From Pseudonocardia asaccharolytica DSM 44247 = NBRC 16224 (lineage in GTDB: Bacteria; Actinomycetota; Actinomycetes; Mycobacteriales; Pseudonocardiaceae), in NCBI RefSeq assembly GCF_000423625.1, contig NZ_AUII01000037.1:1-33425 (forward strand): 33,425 nucleotides of DNA. The letters are read 5' to 3'. Every line of letters starts with the position of its first letter. Positions within the stretch are counted from its first letter, which is position 1. The translations under genes were made by a program, and so were the position numbers. The notes under the pieces are model-generated. The model ran no database searches. It was not told the DNA's origin and worked only from the letters and a program-made list of their open reading frames with translations. Positions 1 through 7,478 of this stretch are shown here, piece after piece.

Positions 1-375
1 GGCCGCAACGTGCGGGCCAAGGCGGGGTTGAACCGCGCGATCCTCGCCTCCGGGTGGGGGCTGTTCGCCACCCGGCTCGGGCACAAGACCCTCGGGAGAG
101 TGGAGAAGATCGATCCCGCGTTCACCAGCCGGCGCTGTTCGGTCTGCGGGCACACCGCCGCGGAGAGTCGCCAGAGCCAAGCGCTCCTCGCCTGCGTGGC
201 CTGCGGGCACACGAGCAACGCCGACCCGAACGCGGCCCGGAACATCGCGGCCGGACGGGCCGCGCGGGGAGCGGCGGGGTGGCCCGCCGCGGTGAACCGC
301 GAACCTCAGCACTGCGTACCCTCCCGGTTGCGTAGAAGCTGGAATCCCCCGCCGTCAGGCAGGGGAGGACGTCAA
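1..375 (+). mobile_element. IS200/IS605-type (TnpB-bearing) element, right-end portion
   Basis: The segment holds the 3' part of tnpB followed by a typical right end. That end is a short hairpin region (CCCCCGCC / GGCAGGGG, around 342-366) and the ending GGGGAGGACGTCAA, like the common ...GGGGAGGATGTCAA ends of TnpB elements. The element ends at about 375, within one or two bases of the stop codon (372-374) of the convergent hydrogenase gene. The left end is outside the window. The exact terminus is inferred from resemblance to known ends. Confidence 0.7.
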
Positions 376-477
376 CTGCCGATCCTCACCCAGACATGCC
401 CGTCGTCAAGACGCAGCGGGAGCTGCTCGAGCTGGGCGCCGGGCGCGCTCAGGCACTCCCCGGACGTCGCGTCGTAG
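1..477 (+). CDS. tnpB: TnpB (IS200/IS605 OrfB family), C-terminal fragment
   Basis: The frame is open from base 1, so the N-terminal part lies outside the window. What remains is the C-terminal end of a TnpB RNA-guided nuclease. It shows the motif VRAKAGLNRAIL, a four-Cys zinc ribbon (CSVC then CVAC) and the RuvC-III segment ADPNAARN. TnpB proteins cut DNA under guidance of an omega-RNA made from the element's right end. Normal homologs stop soon after NREPQ, near base 310. Here the frame runs on through the element's right end into the antisense of the hydrogenase operon and stops at 477, so the tail after about residue 100 is probably not native. Family assignment is firm; functionality cannot be judged from a fragment. 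Confidence 0.85.
   Translation, partial: GRNVRAKAGLNRAILASGWGLFATRLGHKTLGRVEKIDPAFTSRRCSVCGHTAAESRQSQALLACVACGHTSNADPNAARNIAAGRAARGAAGWPAAVNREPQHCVPSRLRRSWNPPPSGRGGRQLPILTQTCPSSRRSGSCSSWAPGALRHSPDVAS
300..375 (+). ncRNA. Putative omega-RNA scaffold / right-end hairpin of the TnpB element
   Basis: In TnpB elements the 3' end of tnpB plus the right end is transcribed as an omega-RNA, and the bases just past the right end act as guide. The hairpin around 342-366 and the GTCAA terminus match that arrangement. If it is expressed, the guide would begin near 376 and match the 3' end of the NifU/Rieske gene. Boundaries are approximate and expression is not shown by sequence alone. Confidence 0.4.
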
Positions 478-1286
478 CAGAACCCGTGCCACGGACAGGT
501 CAGCGTCCCGTTCGCGATGTCGATCATCGCGTTGTCCAGCGGCAGCCCCTCGTGCGCGCACTCGTTGACATACGCGCTCAACCGGTTGTGGACATTGACG
601 ACGATCACCTCGGCCTGCTCCCCGCCGGCCGCCGTCAGCGCCGCCGCGCTCAACCCGCCCACCGGCACGTCGGCGGACGGCATGGCCTTGACCCAGCCCT
701 CGGCCGCCGGGTCGCTCCCGATCCGCAGCGCCTCCAACGGAATGAGCGTCGGTGACGGCTCGGTCGGCAGCACCTGGACCGACGTGATCGACGCGACGCC
801 GGCCACCAGTGCCTGTTCGACCAGATTGCGCAGCGTCACCGACGACATCGAACAGCCGTTGCAGGCGCCCTCCAGCCGGACGTAGGCGACCCCGTCCTCG
901 ATCCGTACCAGCTGCACATCGCCGCCGTGGGACTGCAGCTGCGGGCGGACCTCGACCAGGACCCGGTTGGCCTCGGTCATCGGGTCCGGGCGGATGATCC
1001 CGTGCAGCGAGAACAGCAGGCGTACCACCGGGTCATCGACGAGCTCGAACAGCAGCTCGCGGGCGGCGGGGTGGGCACGCATCCGGCGCACGATCGACAC
1101 CAGCCCCGCCCGGTGGATGCCCTCGACCGCCACCTTGAGCTCGTCCGCGACTCGCCGCGCCGGGTCCTCCAGCGCGGCGACCGCCCGGACCGCATCGTCC
1201 ACCCGGCGAGCCAGGTCCTCGAAGGACGGTTCGGTCTCCTCGACGGCCTGGGCCGCCTGGTCGGCGGTGGCCTGGGCAATCGTCAT
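372..1286 (-). CDS. NifU-like/Rieske fusion iron-sulfur protein of the hydrogenase operon (HhyE-like)
   Basis: A 304-aa protein with two iron-sulfur modules. After a helical N-terminal region (about 1-105) comes a NifU C-terminal-type domain with C142-x2-C145 (GACNGCSMSS). This is followed by a Rieske-type [2Fe-2S] domain with C243-x-H245 (CAHEG) and C264-x2-H267 (CPWHG). It is the last gene of the hydrogenase operon. Group 1h hydrogenases lack a membrane cytochrome subunit, and iron-sulfur proteins encoded with them are proposed to carry electrons onward; this protein fits that role (inference). The ATG is preceded by AGGAGAG at good spacing. The gap to the upstream 117-aa gene is 10 bp. Its stop codon sits exactly at the right end of a tnpB element. 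Confidence 0.85.
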   Translation of the reverse strand: MTIAQATADQAAQAVEETEPSFEDLARRVDDAVRAVAALEDPARRVADELKVAVEGIHRAGLVSIVRRMRAHPAARELLFELVDDPVVRLLFSLHGIIRPDPMTEANRVLVEVRPQLQSHGGDVQLVRIEDGVAYVRLEGACNGCSMSSVTLRNLVEQALVAGVASITSVQVLPTEPSPTLIPLEALRIGSDPAAEGWVKAMPSADVPVGGLSAAALTAAGGEQAEVIVVNVHNRLSAYVNECAHEGLPLDNAMIDIANGTLTCPWHGFCYDATSGECLSAPGAQLEQLPLRLDDGHVWVRIGS

Positions 1287-1296
1287 CGATCTCTCC

Positions 1297-1650
1297 TCAT
1301 CCTTGGCGCTCGGAGCGGGCGAGCGTCTCGACGACCCTGGCCGTCAACAACTCCGCGAACGCGGCCTTGGCGAGCCTCCGCAGCACGTCCGCAACCGTCT
1401 CCTCGGTCGTCACCAGCCGTTTCTGCAGCGCCTGCAACACAAACGTCGAGCCCGCGACGTCGTCGAGGAAGAACTCGGTGAACAGCGTGTTGACGTACTC
1501 GTCGAGCCAGATCCCCTCACCCTGCGGGCTGCTACGCAGCCGGTTCAGCGCCGCAGCCCGACCGTGGCAGCGCTGCACGATCCGGTCGGCGAACCGGTCG
1601 GCGGCGATCTGCATCAGAACGTCGAACTGGTGGCGCTGGTAGGGCTGCAT
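1297..1650 (-). CDS. 117-aa conserved hydrogenase-operon protein, function unknown
   Basis: A small, soluble, largely helical protein with no membrane segment, signal peptide or cysteine cluster. I do not recognise a named family. The gene lies 3 bp after the stop of the TPR-like gene and 10 bp before the NifU/Rieske gene. It is therefore almost certainly translated from the hydrogenase transcript and likely helps hydrogenase assembly or electron transfer (inference from position only). Confidence 0.7.
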   Translation of the reverse strand: MQPYQRHQFDVLMQIAADRFADRIVQRCHGRAAALNRLRSSPQGEGIWLDEYVNTLFTEFFLDDVAGSTFVLQALQKRLVTTEETVADVLRRLAKAAFAELLTARVVETLARSERQG

Positions 1651-1653
1651 CCA

Positions 1654-2901
1654 CTACCCCTGGCTCCGCAGCAGCTGGCTCTGGCGGGCGATCTCGTCGA
1701 GCACGCCGCGGACCGCGCGCACCGACGCCCCGTCGGAGAACTCCTCGAAGATGAACCGCGCCTCGTAGAGCTTCGCCTTGGCCTGGTCGAACATGCCGAG
1801 GTGGGCCAGCACGTTGCCCTGGTTGGCGAGCACCCGGGCCCGGCCGACCGGGTCGACGTCGCGCGAGCGGACCTCCAGCAGGGACTCGTAGAGCTCGACG
1901 GCCTCCACGAGGTTGTCCCCCTGGTGCCGCGAGGGCGTGTAGACGAGCGAGTTGGCCAGGTTGAGCTGGGTGCTGGCCCATTGTTCCGGATGCGCGTCGC
2001 GGGTGTAGACCGTCAGCGCGGCCCGCAGCGACTGCACCGCCACCCCCATGCGCAGCTGGTCGGAGACCTCCGTCATGGGCATCGTGAGGTAGGCCGAGGC
2101 GAGGTTGGCATGCGCGGCCGCCCACACCTGCGGGGCGTCCTCGCAGCGCACGAGCTGCAGGGCCGAGTGGTAGTGCGGAATCGCCCGGTTCAGCTGGTCG
2201 GGCCGGTCGCCGGCGAGCTCGTGCAGGGCCAGCGCGAGCGCCACGTGCAACTCGGCCCTGCCCACCCGCAGCGATTCCGCCGCGCCGAGGACACGCACCG
2301 CGCGTTCGAGCCGGTCGACCACCGCCGGGCCGACCCCGTCCACCTCCTGGGCGGCCGCGGCCGCCGCACCGAGCAGCACCCCGGCGAGCGGCGGCGCGAT
2401 CTCGGCGACGAGCTCGGCGGCCCGGTCCAGCGACTCCACGGCCGCGGCGTGCTCACCGCGGCCGAGCGCGTGCGTCGCCTGCGCGGACAGCACGAGCGCG
2501 GCGAGCTCCCCATCCGACGCTCCGGGCTCCGGGGGCAGCTCGGAGCGTCCGGTGGTGAACAGCACCAGATCGACCAGCACGCCGAACTCGCCGAGCTCGG
2601 CGCGCAGCGGCTCGACGTCCTCGCCGTCGGGGTCGATCACGAAGCGGTTGAACCGGCTGACCGGATCCGTTCCCGACAGCGCCGCGAGGGCTCCGTCGAG
2701 GTCGCCGCGCAGCGCCAGCTCGTGGCCGCGCAGCCGATCCGGCCAGACGTGCGGAGCCCGCCCGGCCAGCAGCTCGATTCGGGCTTCCTCGGTGTCCGGA
2801 CCTGCCGGGACGAGGAGAAAGCCCGTGGGGAGCGGAAGAGCACCGAGCGGCTGCGGCCGGGCGGGCAGGTCCTCCCGTGGGGCGGTGGTGGTGTCAGCCA
2901 T
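1654..2901 (-). CDS. TPR-like helical repeat protein of the hydrogenase operon
   Basis: A 415-aa protein with no signal peptide. The C-terminal half contains tetratricopeptide-like helical pairs, for example around WAAAHANLASAYL, WASTQLNLANSLV and VLANQGNVLAHLGMFDQAKAKL. Such repeats form protein-binding scaffolds, so a role in complex assembly is plausible but inferred. The ATG overlaps the end of the 70-aa gene by 8 bp, indicating translational coupling. Ala-rich spacing helices fill the middle. No catalytic motif is visible. Confidence 0.8.
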   Translation of the reverse strand: MADTTTAPREDLPARPQPLGALPLPTGFLLVPAGPDTEEARIELLAGRAPHVWPDRLRGHELALRGDLDGALAALSGTDPVSRFNRFVIDPDGEDVEPLRAELGEFGVLVDLVLFTTGRSELPPEPGASDGELAALVLSAQATHALGRGEHAAAVESLDRAAELVAEIAPPLAGVLLGAAAAAAQEVDGVGPAVVDRLERAVRVLGAAESLRVGRAELHVALALALHELAGDRPDQLNRAIPHYHSALQLVRCEDAPQVWAAAHANLASAYLTMPMTEVSDQLRMGVAVQSLRAALTVYTRDAHPEQWASTQLNLANSLVYTPSRHQGDNLVEAVELYESLLEVRSRDVDPVGRARVLANQGNVLAHLGMFDQAKAKLYEARFIFEEFSDGASVRAVRGVLDEIARQSQLLRSQG

Positions 2902-3106
2902 TCACGGGTCCTCGGGTTTCACGTTCGGCCCCTCGCTTGATCATCCTGGCGGCGATCTCGGCGCGGGCCTTGGTCGGGTAGGTGTCGATTCGGCGCCGGA
3001 CGACCCCGTCGCGGTACAGGACCACGAGCTCCACCGCCCACTGGCCGCTGTCGGTCACAACGACGGTCTCCACACCCAGGGCGGGTTCGGTGTGTCCCTC
3101 GGCCAT
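2894..3106 (-). CDS. 70-aa small protein between hydrogenase protease and TPR gene
   Basis: The protein begins MAEGHTEPALGVETVVVTDS and ends in a basic helical stretch (TKARAEIAARMIKRGAER). Its compact beta-then-alpha pattern has no cysteines. I do not recognise the family. The ATG lies 5 bp after the protease stop, and its stop overlaps the start of the TPR gene by 8 bp, so it is an integral operon member rather than a chance frame. A longer in-frame extension upstream runs antiphase through the protease gene and was not used. Confidence 0.65.
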   Translation of the reverse strand: MAEGHTEPALGVETVVVTDSGQWAVELVVLYRDGVVRRRIDTYPTKARAEIAARMIKRGAERETRGPVNG

Positions 3107-3111
3107 GGCGA

Positions 3112-3936
3112 TCACGTCCGCGGTTCCAGCGGGACCCGCAGCACGCCCTGGCTCTCGTCCCAGTACGCGGCGTAGGCGCCGACGGGAACGCGGTCGCCGA
3201 GGGCCTCGCGGACCAGCACCGCCCGATCGCCCGTCGGGTTGCGCTGCTTGAGCAGCAGCCCGCCGCTCTGCGGGCCGCGCAGCGGAAGCATCCACAGCTG
3301 ATCGTCGCGGATCATGGCGACCACCGCGCCGGAGGGGAAGCGGCTCCCGGCGAGCCGGGCCCCCATCCGCAGGTAACCGTCCTCGGTGAACTCGACCTGC
3401 AGTCCGCCCGGGTCGTCGGTGGGGCGCAGCGCGGCGAGGAACTCCTTCTCGATCAGCGTGATGACCTTCTCCATCGCCTCGTGCACCGGTTGGGTCAGCT
3501 CGGCGCCCGGCTCGACCCCGCCCGCCTCGATCAGGAAGACCGTGACGTCGTCCGGGCAGTCCTCGCCCAGCGCCCACCGGGCGAACGCCAGCGCGTGGTC
3601 CCAGCGGAACGAGTGCGTATGCAGGCCCTGCAGTGGCGGGAGGTCGGCCAGCTCCGCGCCGGGCACTCGATAGATCGTGCCCGGCGCGGCGCCGGTGGCG
3701 CTGGCGTCAATGACGACCACCCGCTTCGCACCGCGCATCTGGAAGGCGACATCCATACCGGCAGTGCCGCCGTCCACGATGCGGGCGTCATCGGGGATAC
3801 CGCGCTCCCAGAGATGCCGGATCAGGATGGGGCCGACGCCGTCGTCCCCGCGGAGCAGATTGCCGCAGCCGACGATCAACACCTCACAACCGGGTGGGCC
3901 GAGGTCGTCGACCTGCTCCTTGTGCGTCTGCGTCAC
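3112..3936 (-). CDS. Hydrogenase maturation protease (HyaD/HybD family) with extra C-terminal domain
   Basis: A 274-aa protein. The N-terminal part (about 17-175) is the M52-family nickel-dependent endopeptidase: VLIVGCGNLLRGDDGVG near the N-terminus with the acidic metal ligand, IVDGGTAGMD, and VVIDASATG. These enzymes remove the C-terminal peptide of the [NiFe] large subunit after nickel insertion. The target here would be HhyL, cut after H516. Roughly 90 residues at the C-terminus exceed the usual 150-170-aa protease, so this is a fused accessory domain of unknown role. The start is GTG with AGAGGA upstream. It lies 28 bp after hhyL, in the same operon. Confidence 0.88.
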   Translation of the reverse strand: MTQTHKEQVDDLGPPGCEVLIVGCGNLLRGDDGVGPILIRHLWERGIPDDARIVDGGTAGMDVAFQMRGAKRVVVIDASATGAAPGTIYRVPGAELADLPPLQGLHTHSFRWDHALAFARWALGEDCPDDVTVFLIEAGGVEPGAELTQPVHEAMEKVITLIEKEFLAALRPTDDPGGLQVEFTEDGYLRMGARLAGSRFPSGAVVAMIRDDQLWMLPLRGPQSGGLLLKQRNPTGDRAVLVREALGDRVPVGAYAAYWDESQGVLRVPLEPRT

Positions 3937-3964
3937 GCCACATCCTCTCGCCGAACCGGCCGGC

Positions 3965-5572
3965 TCAAACCATCCCGTTGATCACGAACTTGCTGAGCTC
4001 GCGACCGGTCTTGCCGTCGTAGGCGTGCACCGTGCAGACCAGGCAGGAGTCGAAGCTGCGCGCCACGTGCCCGAGCTCGACCGGGTCCTCCTGGTCGGCG
4101 ATCGGCGACCCGATCAGGGCCTTCTCGATCGGCCCGACCGCCGCGGCGCCGTCCCGCGGGCCGATGTTCCAGGCCGTCGGGGTGATGACCTGGTAGTTCT
4201 TGATCTTGTTGTCCTCGATCACGATCCAGTCGGCCAGTGCACCGCGGGCTGCCTCGGTCGCACCGAAGCCGCGGCCCTCGGCGTGCTCGATCGGCTTGGT
4301 GTAGAAACTCTCGTGCAGGTCGATCTGGTCGAGCCAGCTGCGGACCCACTTGTAGTACTTCGGTGCCTCGTGCATCCGGGCCAGCTGACGCACCATGACC
4401 GACGGCCCGATCTTGTTGACGATGTCGACGAACAACGGGTCGTTGTCCTGGTGCGAGGCCGCGTTCGGGCCGCCCGCCGCCATCCGCCGGGCCAGCGGGC
4501 CGGCCTCCAGCGGGACGTGGCCCAGTCCCGGAACGTCGTAGCGCGGGGACTTGGCCCAGCTGTACTTGCCCTGCTTGCGGCCGACCTCGGGGTCGATCGG
4601 CCGGGTCTCACCGTCGAACGGGTGCAGCGCGCCGGTGCCCTCGTAGAACGAGTGCGTGACGTCCTCGCGGACCCGAGACTGGTCGAAGTCGAACCACTTG
4701 CCGTCCGCGTAGATGCCGGCCCGGCCGATCAGCGCGGCGTTGCGGCCGTCGATCGTGGGGTTCTCGTACAGCGACGGCTCGAAGTAGGTCCCGGTCGCGA
4801 GGTAGTTTCCGACGCCGCCGCCGTACTTGTCGAGCCCGACCTCCATGCAGTAGCGGATGAAGAAACCGCAGTCGCTGTTGTACTGCGACTCGTTCTCGTT
4901 CACCCAGGCCAGCACGTCTTCCCAGGTCTTGTTCTCCAGCCAGCGGTCGACCGAGCAACCGAGCCACTGCTTCTCGAGCCAGTTGTCCTTCCAGTGCTCG
5001 AGAATAGCGATCGAGCGGGTGACGTCCGACAGCGTCGGGGCGCCCATCACCCCGCCGGGGACCATGAAGCTGGAGTGCGGCCACTGCCCGCCGAAGATGG
5101 CGTAGATCTCGACCGGCTTGGCCGAGAGCACGACGCCGGGCTGGTAGCTCGTCCCGACGTACGGCGCGAACCGCCGAACGGCCTCGTCATAGTTGGGGAA
5201 CCCGGCGTAGTTCTTGTTGGTCAGGTCGATGGCGAACAGCGCATAGAAGTAGCGCGGGATGCTCTGCAAGGTCTCCGCCGCCTGGCAGATGTTGCGCACC
5301 AGGGTCGCGTTCGGCGGCATATGGGTCTTCCAGGCGACGTCCAGCGCATATGCGGACTTGTAGAGGTGGCTACCGCCGCAGATACCACAGATACGCGGGC
5401 ACACGATGAGACCCGCCTGCGGGTCCTTGCCCTGGAGGATAATCTCGAAGCCACGGAACATCGCCGCCTCGGTCCAGGCCGAGGTGACGACTCCGTCCTC
5501 GATGGTCACGCGAACGTCGAGGTCACCCTCCACGCGACCCAACGGGCTCACGAAGAGATCGACTGCGGTCAT
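3965..5572 (-). CDS. hhyL: [NiFe]-hydrogenase large subunit, actinobacterial type (group 1h)
   Basis: A 535-aa catalytic subunit that splits H2 at the Ni-Fe centre. The nickel ligands are visible as C62-x2-C65 (ICGICGGSH) and C510-x2-C513 followed by H516 (DSCLVCTVH). The 19 residues after H516 form the maturation peptide that the adjacent protease should remove. The sequence resembles the high-affinity actinobacterial uptake hydrogenases (group 1h, formerly group 5) that scavenge low H2 in air. Assignment to 1h rather than 2a rests on remembered motif patterns and the operon layout. The start ATG is preceded by AAAGGA. It follows hhyS by 84 bp, which contain a strong hairpin. Confidence 0.93.
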   Translation of the reverse strand: MTAVDLFVSPLGRVEGDLDVRVTIEDGVVTSAWTEAAMFRGFEIILQGKDPQAGLIVCPRICGICGGSHLYKSAYALDVAWKTHMPPNATLVRNICQAAETLQSIPRYFYALFAIDLTNKNYAGFPNYDEAVRRFAPYVGTSYQPGVVLSAKPVEIYAIFGGQWPHSSFMVPGGVMGAPTLSDVTRSIAILEHWKDNWLEKQWLGCSVDRWLENKTWEDVLAWVNENESQYNSDCGFFIRYCMEVGLDKYGGGVGNYLATGTYFEPSLYENPTIDGRNAALIGRAGIYADGKWFDFDQSRVREDVTHSFYEGTGALHPFDGETRPIDPEVGRKQGKYSWAKSPRYDVPGLGHVPLEAGPLARRMAAGGPNAASHQDNDPLFVDIVNKIGPSVMVRQLARMHEAPKYYKWVRSWLDQIDLHESFYTKPIEHAEGRGFGATEAARGALADWIVIEDNKIKNYQVITPTAWNIGPRDGAAAVGPIEKALIGSPIADQEDPVELGHVARSFDSCLVCTVHAYDGKTGRELSKFVINGMV

Positions 5573-5615
5573 GAAGAGTCCTTTCGGGATGACCGGATGA
5601 CAAGTGGTGGGTGCG

Positions 5616-5649
5616 GTGCGCAGGGCCGGTGGCAGCCGGCCCTGCGCAC
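5616..5649 (-). promoter_or_regulatory. Perfect 14-bp hairpin between hhyS and hhyL
   Basis: The arms 5616-5629 and 5636-5649 are perfect reverse complements (GTGCGCAGGGCCGG) around a 6-base loop. The hairpin begins 7 bp after the hhyS stop codon and ends over 40 bp before the hhyL start. No U-run follows it. It could stabilise the hhyS message, set subunit ratio, or act as a partial terminator. Confidence 0.6.
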
Positions 5650-5656
5650 AATGGAC

Positions 5657-6628
5657 TCAGACCACGAACATGTCTTCCTTGGACCACTGAGGTGCGGCGA
5701 TCCGGGCGGCGGCCGCGTGCGCCATGTACGTGAGATGGTCGCTGCCCTCGGGGACTTCCTTCGGGATCATCCCGCTGACCTTCTGCGTCTTGAACACCGT
5801 TCCCGGAGCCAGGTCGAAGAACGGATACTCCGGCTCGGTGCAGCCCATGCACGGCTGACCTGCCCGGGTCTTGGACGACTGCCGGTTCCACAGGATCCGG
5901 TTGCACGGGGAGTGCGTCATGGGCCCACGGCAGCCGAACTCGTAGAACAGGCAGCCGGTCCGGGTGCCCTCGCCGAACGAGGTGGTGGACTGCTTGTACT
6001 CGAAGAACTGCACCCGCGTGCAGCCGGTCTGGGTGAACGTCTTGAAGAACGTCTCCGGGCGGTGCAGCTCGTCGAGCGCGATATCGCCGGCCCGCCCGGT
6101 GGCCAGCGCGACGATGACCTGGGTGATCCAGTCGGGGTGCGCCGGGCAACCCGGGATGTTGATCACCGGAAGGCCCATCTTGGAGCGGAAGTCCGGGCCG
6201 AGGAAGCCGCCCTTCTCCCGCTTGTGGAACTGCAGGCCCGTCGAGCTCGACGGGTTCGGCTCCATCGCGGGAATACCGCCCCACGAGGCGCAGTCGCCGA
6301 TCGCGACCACGATCTGGGCCTGGGCGGCCAGGTCGGTGACCCAGTCCTTCATCGGGCGGTCGGCGAACATGTCGTAGCGCCCGGTGCCGTCCGGACCCTC
6401 GATGACCGTGCCCTCGAACACGAAGATGTCCAGCGGCCGGTCACCCCGGGCGCAGTCCCAGAAGACCTTCTGGGCCTGGGTGCCCAGCTCCATGCCGAGC
6501 GACGGGTGCCAGAGCAGATCGAGACCGAAGTCCACGATCAGGTCGACGACGTTGGGTTCCTCCGCGTTCAGGAACGACATGGTGTTGCCGCTGCAGGCTC
6601 CGCCTTGGAACCACAGCACAGACGCCAT
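5657..6628 (-). CDS. hhyS: [NiFe]-hydrogenase small subunit, actinobacterial type (group 1h)
   Basis: A 323-aa electron-transfer subunit carrying iron-sulfur clusters between the Ni-Fe site and the acceptor. Cluster motifs are seen in GGACSGN (near residue 12), GDCASWGG, PGCPAHPDW, GCLFYEFGCRGP, and the later pair CNRILWN and CMGCTEPEYPFFD. The usual first CxxC is CSGN, so one proximal-cluster cysteine is missing. Work on the Ralstonia eutropha actinobacterial-type enzyme found a 3-Cys/1-Asp proximal cluster, which fits. There is no Tat signal or C-terminal membrane anchor, so the enzyme is probably cytoplasmic or membrane-associated through partners. The start at 6628 was chosen for its GAGGAG box 6 bases upstream; an upstream in-frame GTG at 6661 is less likely. 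Confidence 0.93.
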   Translation of the reverse strand: MASVLWFQGGACSGNTMSFLNAEEPNVVDLIVDFGLDLLWHPSLGMELGTQAQKVFWDCARGDRPLDIFVFEGTVIEGPDGTGRYDMFADRPMKDWVTDLAAQAQIVVAIGDCASWGGIPAMEPNPSSSTGLQFHKREKGGFLGPDFRSKMGLPVINIPGCPAHPDWITQVIVALATGRAGDIALDELHRPETFFKTFTQTGCTRVQFFEYKQSTTSFGEGTRTGCLFYEFGCRGPMTHSPCNRILWNRQSSKTRAGQPCMGCTEPEYPFFDLAPGTVFKTQKVSGMIPKEVPEGSDHLTYMAHAAAARIAAPQWSKEDMFVV

Positions 6629-6701
6629 GGGTACTCCTCTCAATTGCTCCCGTGTCCACACGGGGTAGCTGTGGTGGGAATCGGCGCTTCGACGCCGCGC
6701 A

Positions 6702-6723
6702 ACAGCCGTTCGGGGCCGGCTGT
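6702..6723 (-). promoter_or_regulatory. Short hairpin at the end of the DUF1641 gene
   Basis: A perfect 7-bp inverted repeat (ACAGCCG / CGGCTGT, 6702-6708 and 6717-6723) overlaps the DUF1641 stop codon. A second short hairpin (CCCGTG-TCCA-CACGGG, 6649-6664) lies nearer hhyS. Neither has a U-run, so processing or stability elements are more likely than terminators. Confidence 0.35.
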
Positions 6724-7253
6724 CAGGAGGAACCGAGCTGACGGCCGAAGGCCTTGGCGACCTGCAGCAGGTAGCCGAGGCCGCGGGCGACGTCTTCGTC
6801 CTTGAGCGCCCGCAGCAGCCCGAACACGCCGCTGGGCGCGGCGGGATCCCGGTCGATCTGCTCGCGCCCCTCGACGAGCGCGCCGGCCAGCTGGGAGATG
6901 ACCTGCACGGCCTTCGGGTCGGTGAGGCTGGAGGAGAGCAGGGCGCTGAGCGCCGGGGTGGCGCCGACGACCGAACCGGACAGCGTCGCGAGGCTGCTCG
7001 CCAGAGCCTTGTAGTCGATCGGGGGCAACGAACCGCCAGGGACGTTCCCGCGCAGCTCGCCGAGCGCCTCGGCCAGCGAGTCCCCGATCACCTCGCTGCG
7101 ACTGAGCATTCCGTCGAGGCCGACGACCAGCAGAGCCAGCAGATCAGCGTGATCGAGCAGGGTGTTCAACGCCGCCACGACCTGCGGCTCGTCCATCCTG
7201 GCCAGCAGATCGTCTGCCGGGGAGGGGGCGACAAGCTGACCGTTCAGCGCCAC
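6723..7253 (-). CDS. DUF1641 family protein, first gene of the hydrogenase operon
   Basis: A 176-aa soluble helical protein. The repeated hydrophobic heptad-like helices and the Gly/Leu-rich centre (LPPIDYKALASSLATLSGSVVG) match the DUF1641 family, small proteins often encoded beside oxidoreductases. The function is unknown. The start is GTG at 7253, with GTAGGAGG upstream. It is the promoter-proximal gene of the hydrogenase operon, 94 bp before hhyS. Confidence 0.75.
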   Translation of the reverse strand: MALNGQLVAPSPADDLLARMDEPQVVAALNTLLDHADLLALLVVGLDGMLSRSEVIGDSLAEALGELRGNVPGGSLPPIDYKALASSLATLSGSVVGATPALSALLSSSLTDPKAVQVISQLAGALVEGREQIDRDPAAPSGVFGLLRALKDEDVARGLGYLLQVAKAFGRQLGSS

Positions 7254-7478
7254 GTGGGCCTCCTACCTGTCATCGCTCAGGATTGTCATTGACATCTAGG
7301 GGTGAGCTGGCGCACAGGCTACGCGGAAGTGCGCGAGCCGCCTATCGCCATCGCGCACCCGCTGTCATGATTGCGCAGACTTGCTGGCGTTTATGCGCAC
7401 GACTTCACTGTGGAGGTTTCGTGATCGAGATACCTGATCTAGTGATGCCGGGCATCCCTTGCCGGTGCGGGAGATGAG
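7254..7478. promoter_or_regulatory. Divergent hydrogenase/araC control region with phased GCGCA boxes
   Basis: This region separates the hydrogenase operon from the divergent AraC-family gene. Five copies of GCGCA occur at 7310, 7330 (inverted), 7353, 7373 and 7395, spaced 20, 23, 20 and 22 bp, close to two helical turns each. The copies at 7373 and 7395 extend to palindromic TGCGCA and share a following GACTT. There is also an 11-bp palindrome TGTCATTGACA at 7284-7294. AraC-family proteins commonly bind direct half-sites about 21 bp apart, so these are candidate operators of the adjacent regulator. Promoter hexamers are not clear enough to place. Confidence 0.5.

Noticed and set aside
967..2940. 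A 657-codon open frame on the plus strand.
   Set aside because: Arg/Gly/Leu-rich shadow of the TPR-like and NifU/Rieske genes; no ribosome site or motif.
3677..6805. A 1042-codon open frame on the plus strand antisense to the hydrogenase genes.
   Set aside because: It mirrors the codon bias of hhyL, hhyS and the protease on the other strand and shows no family resemblance.
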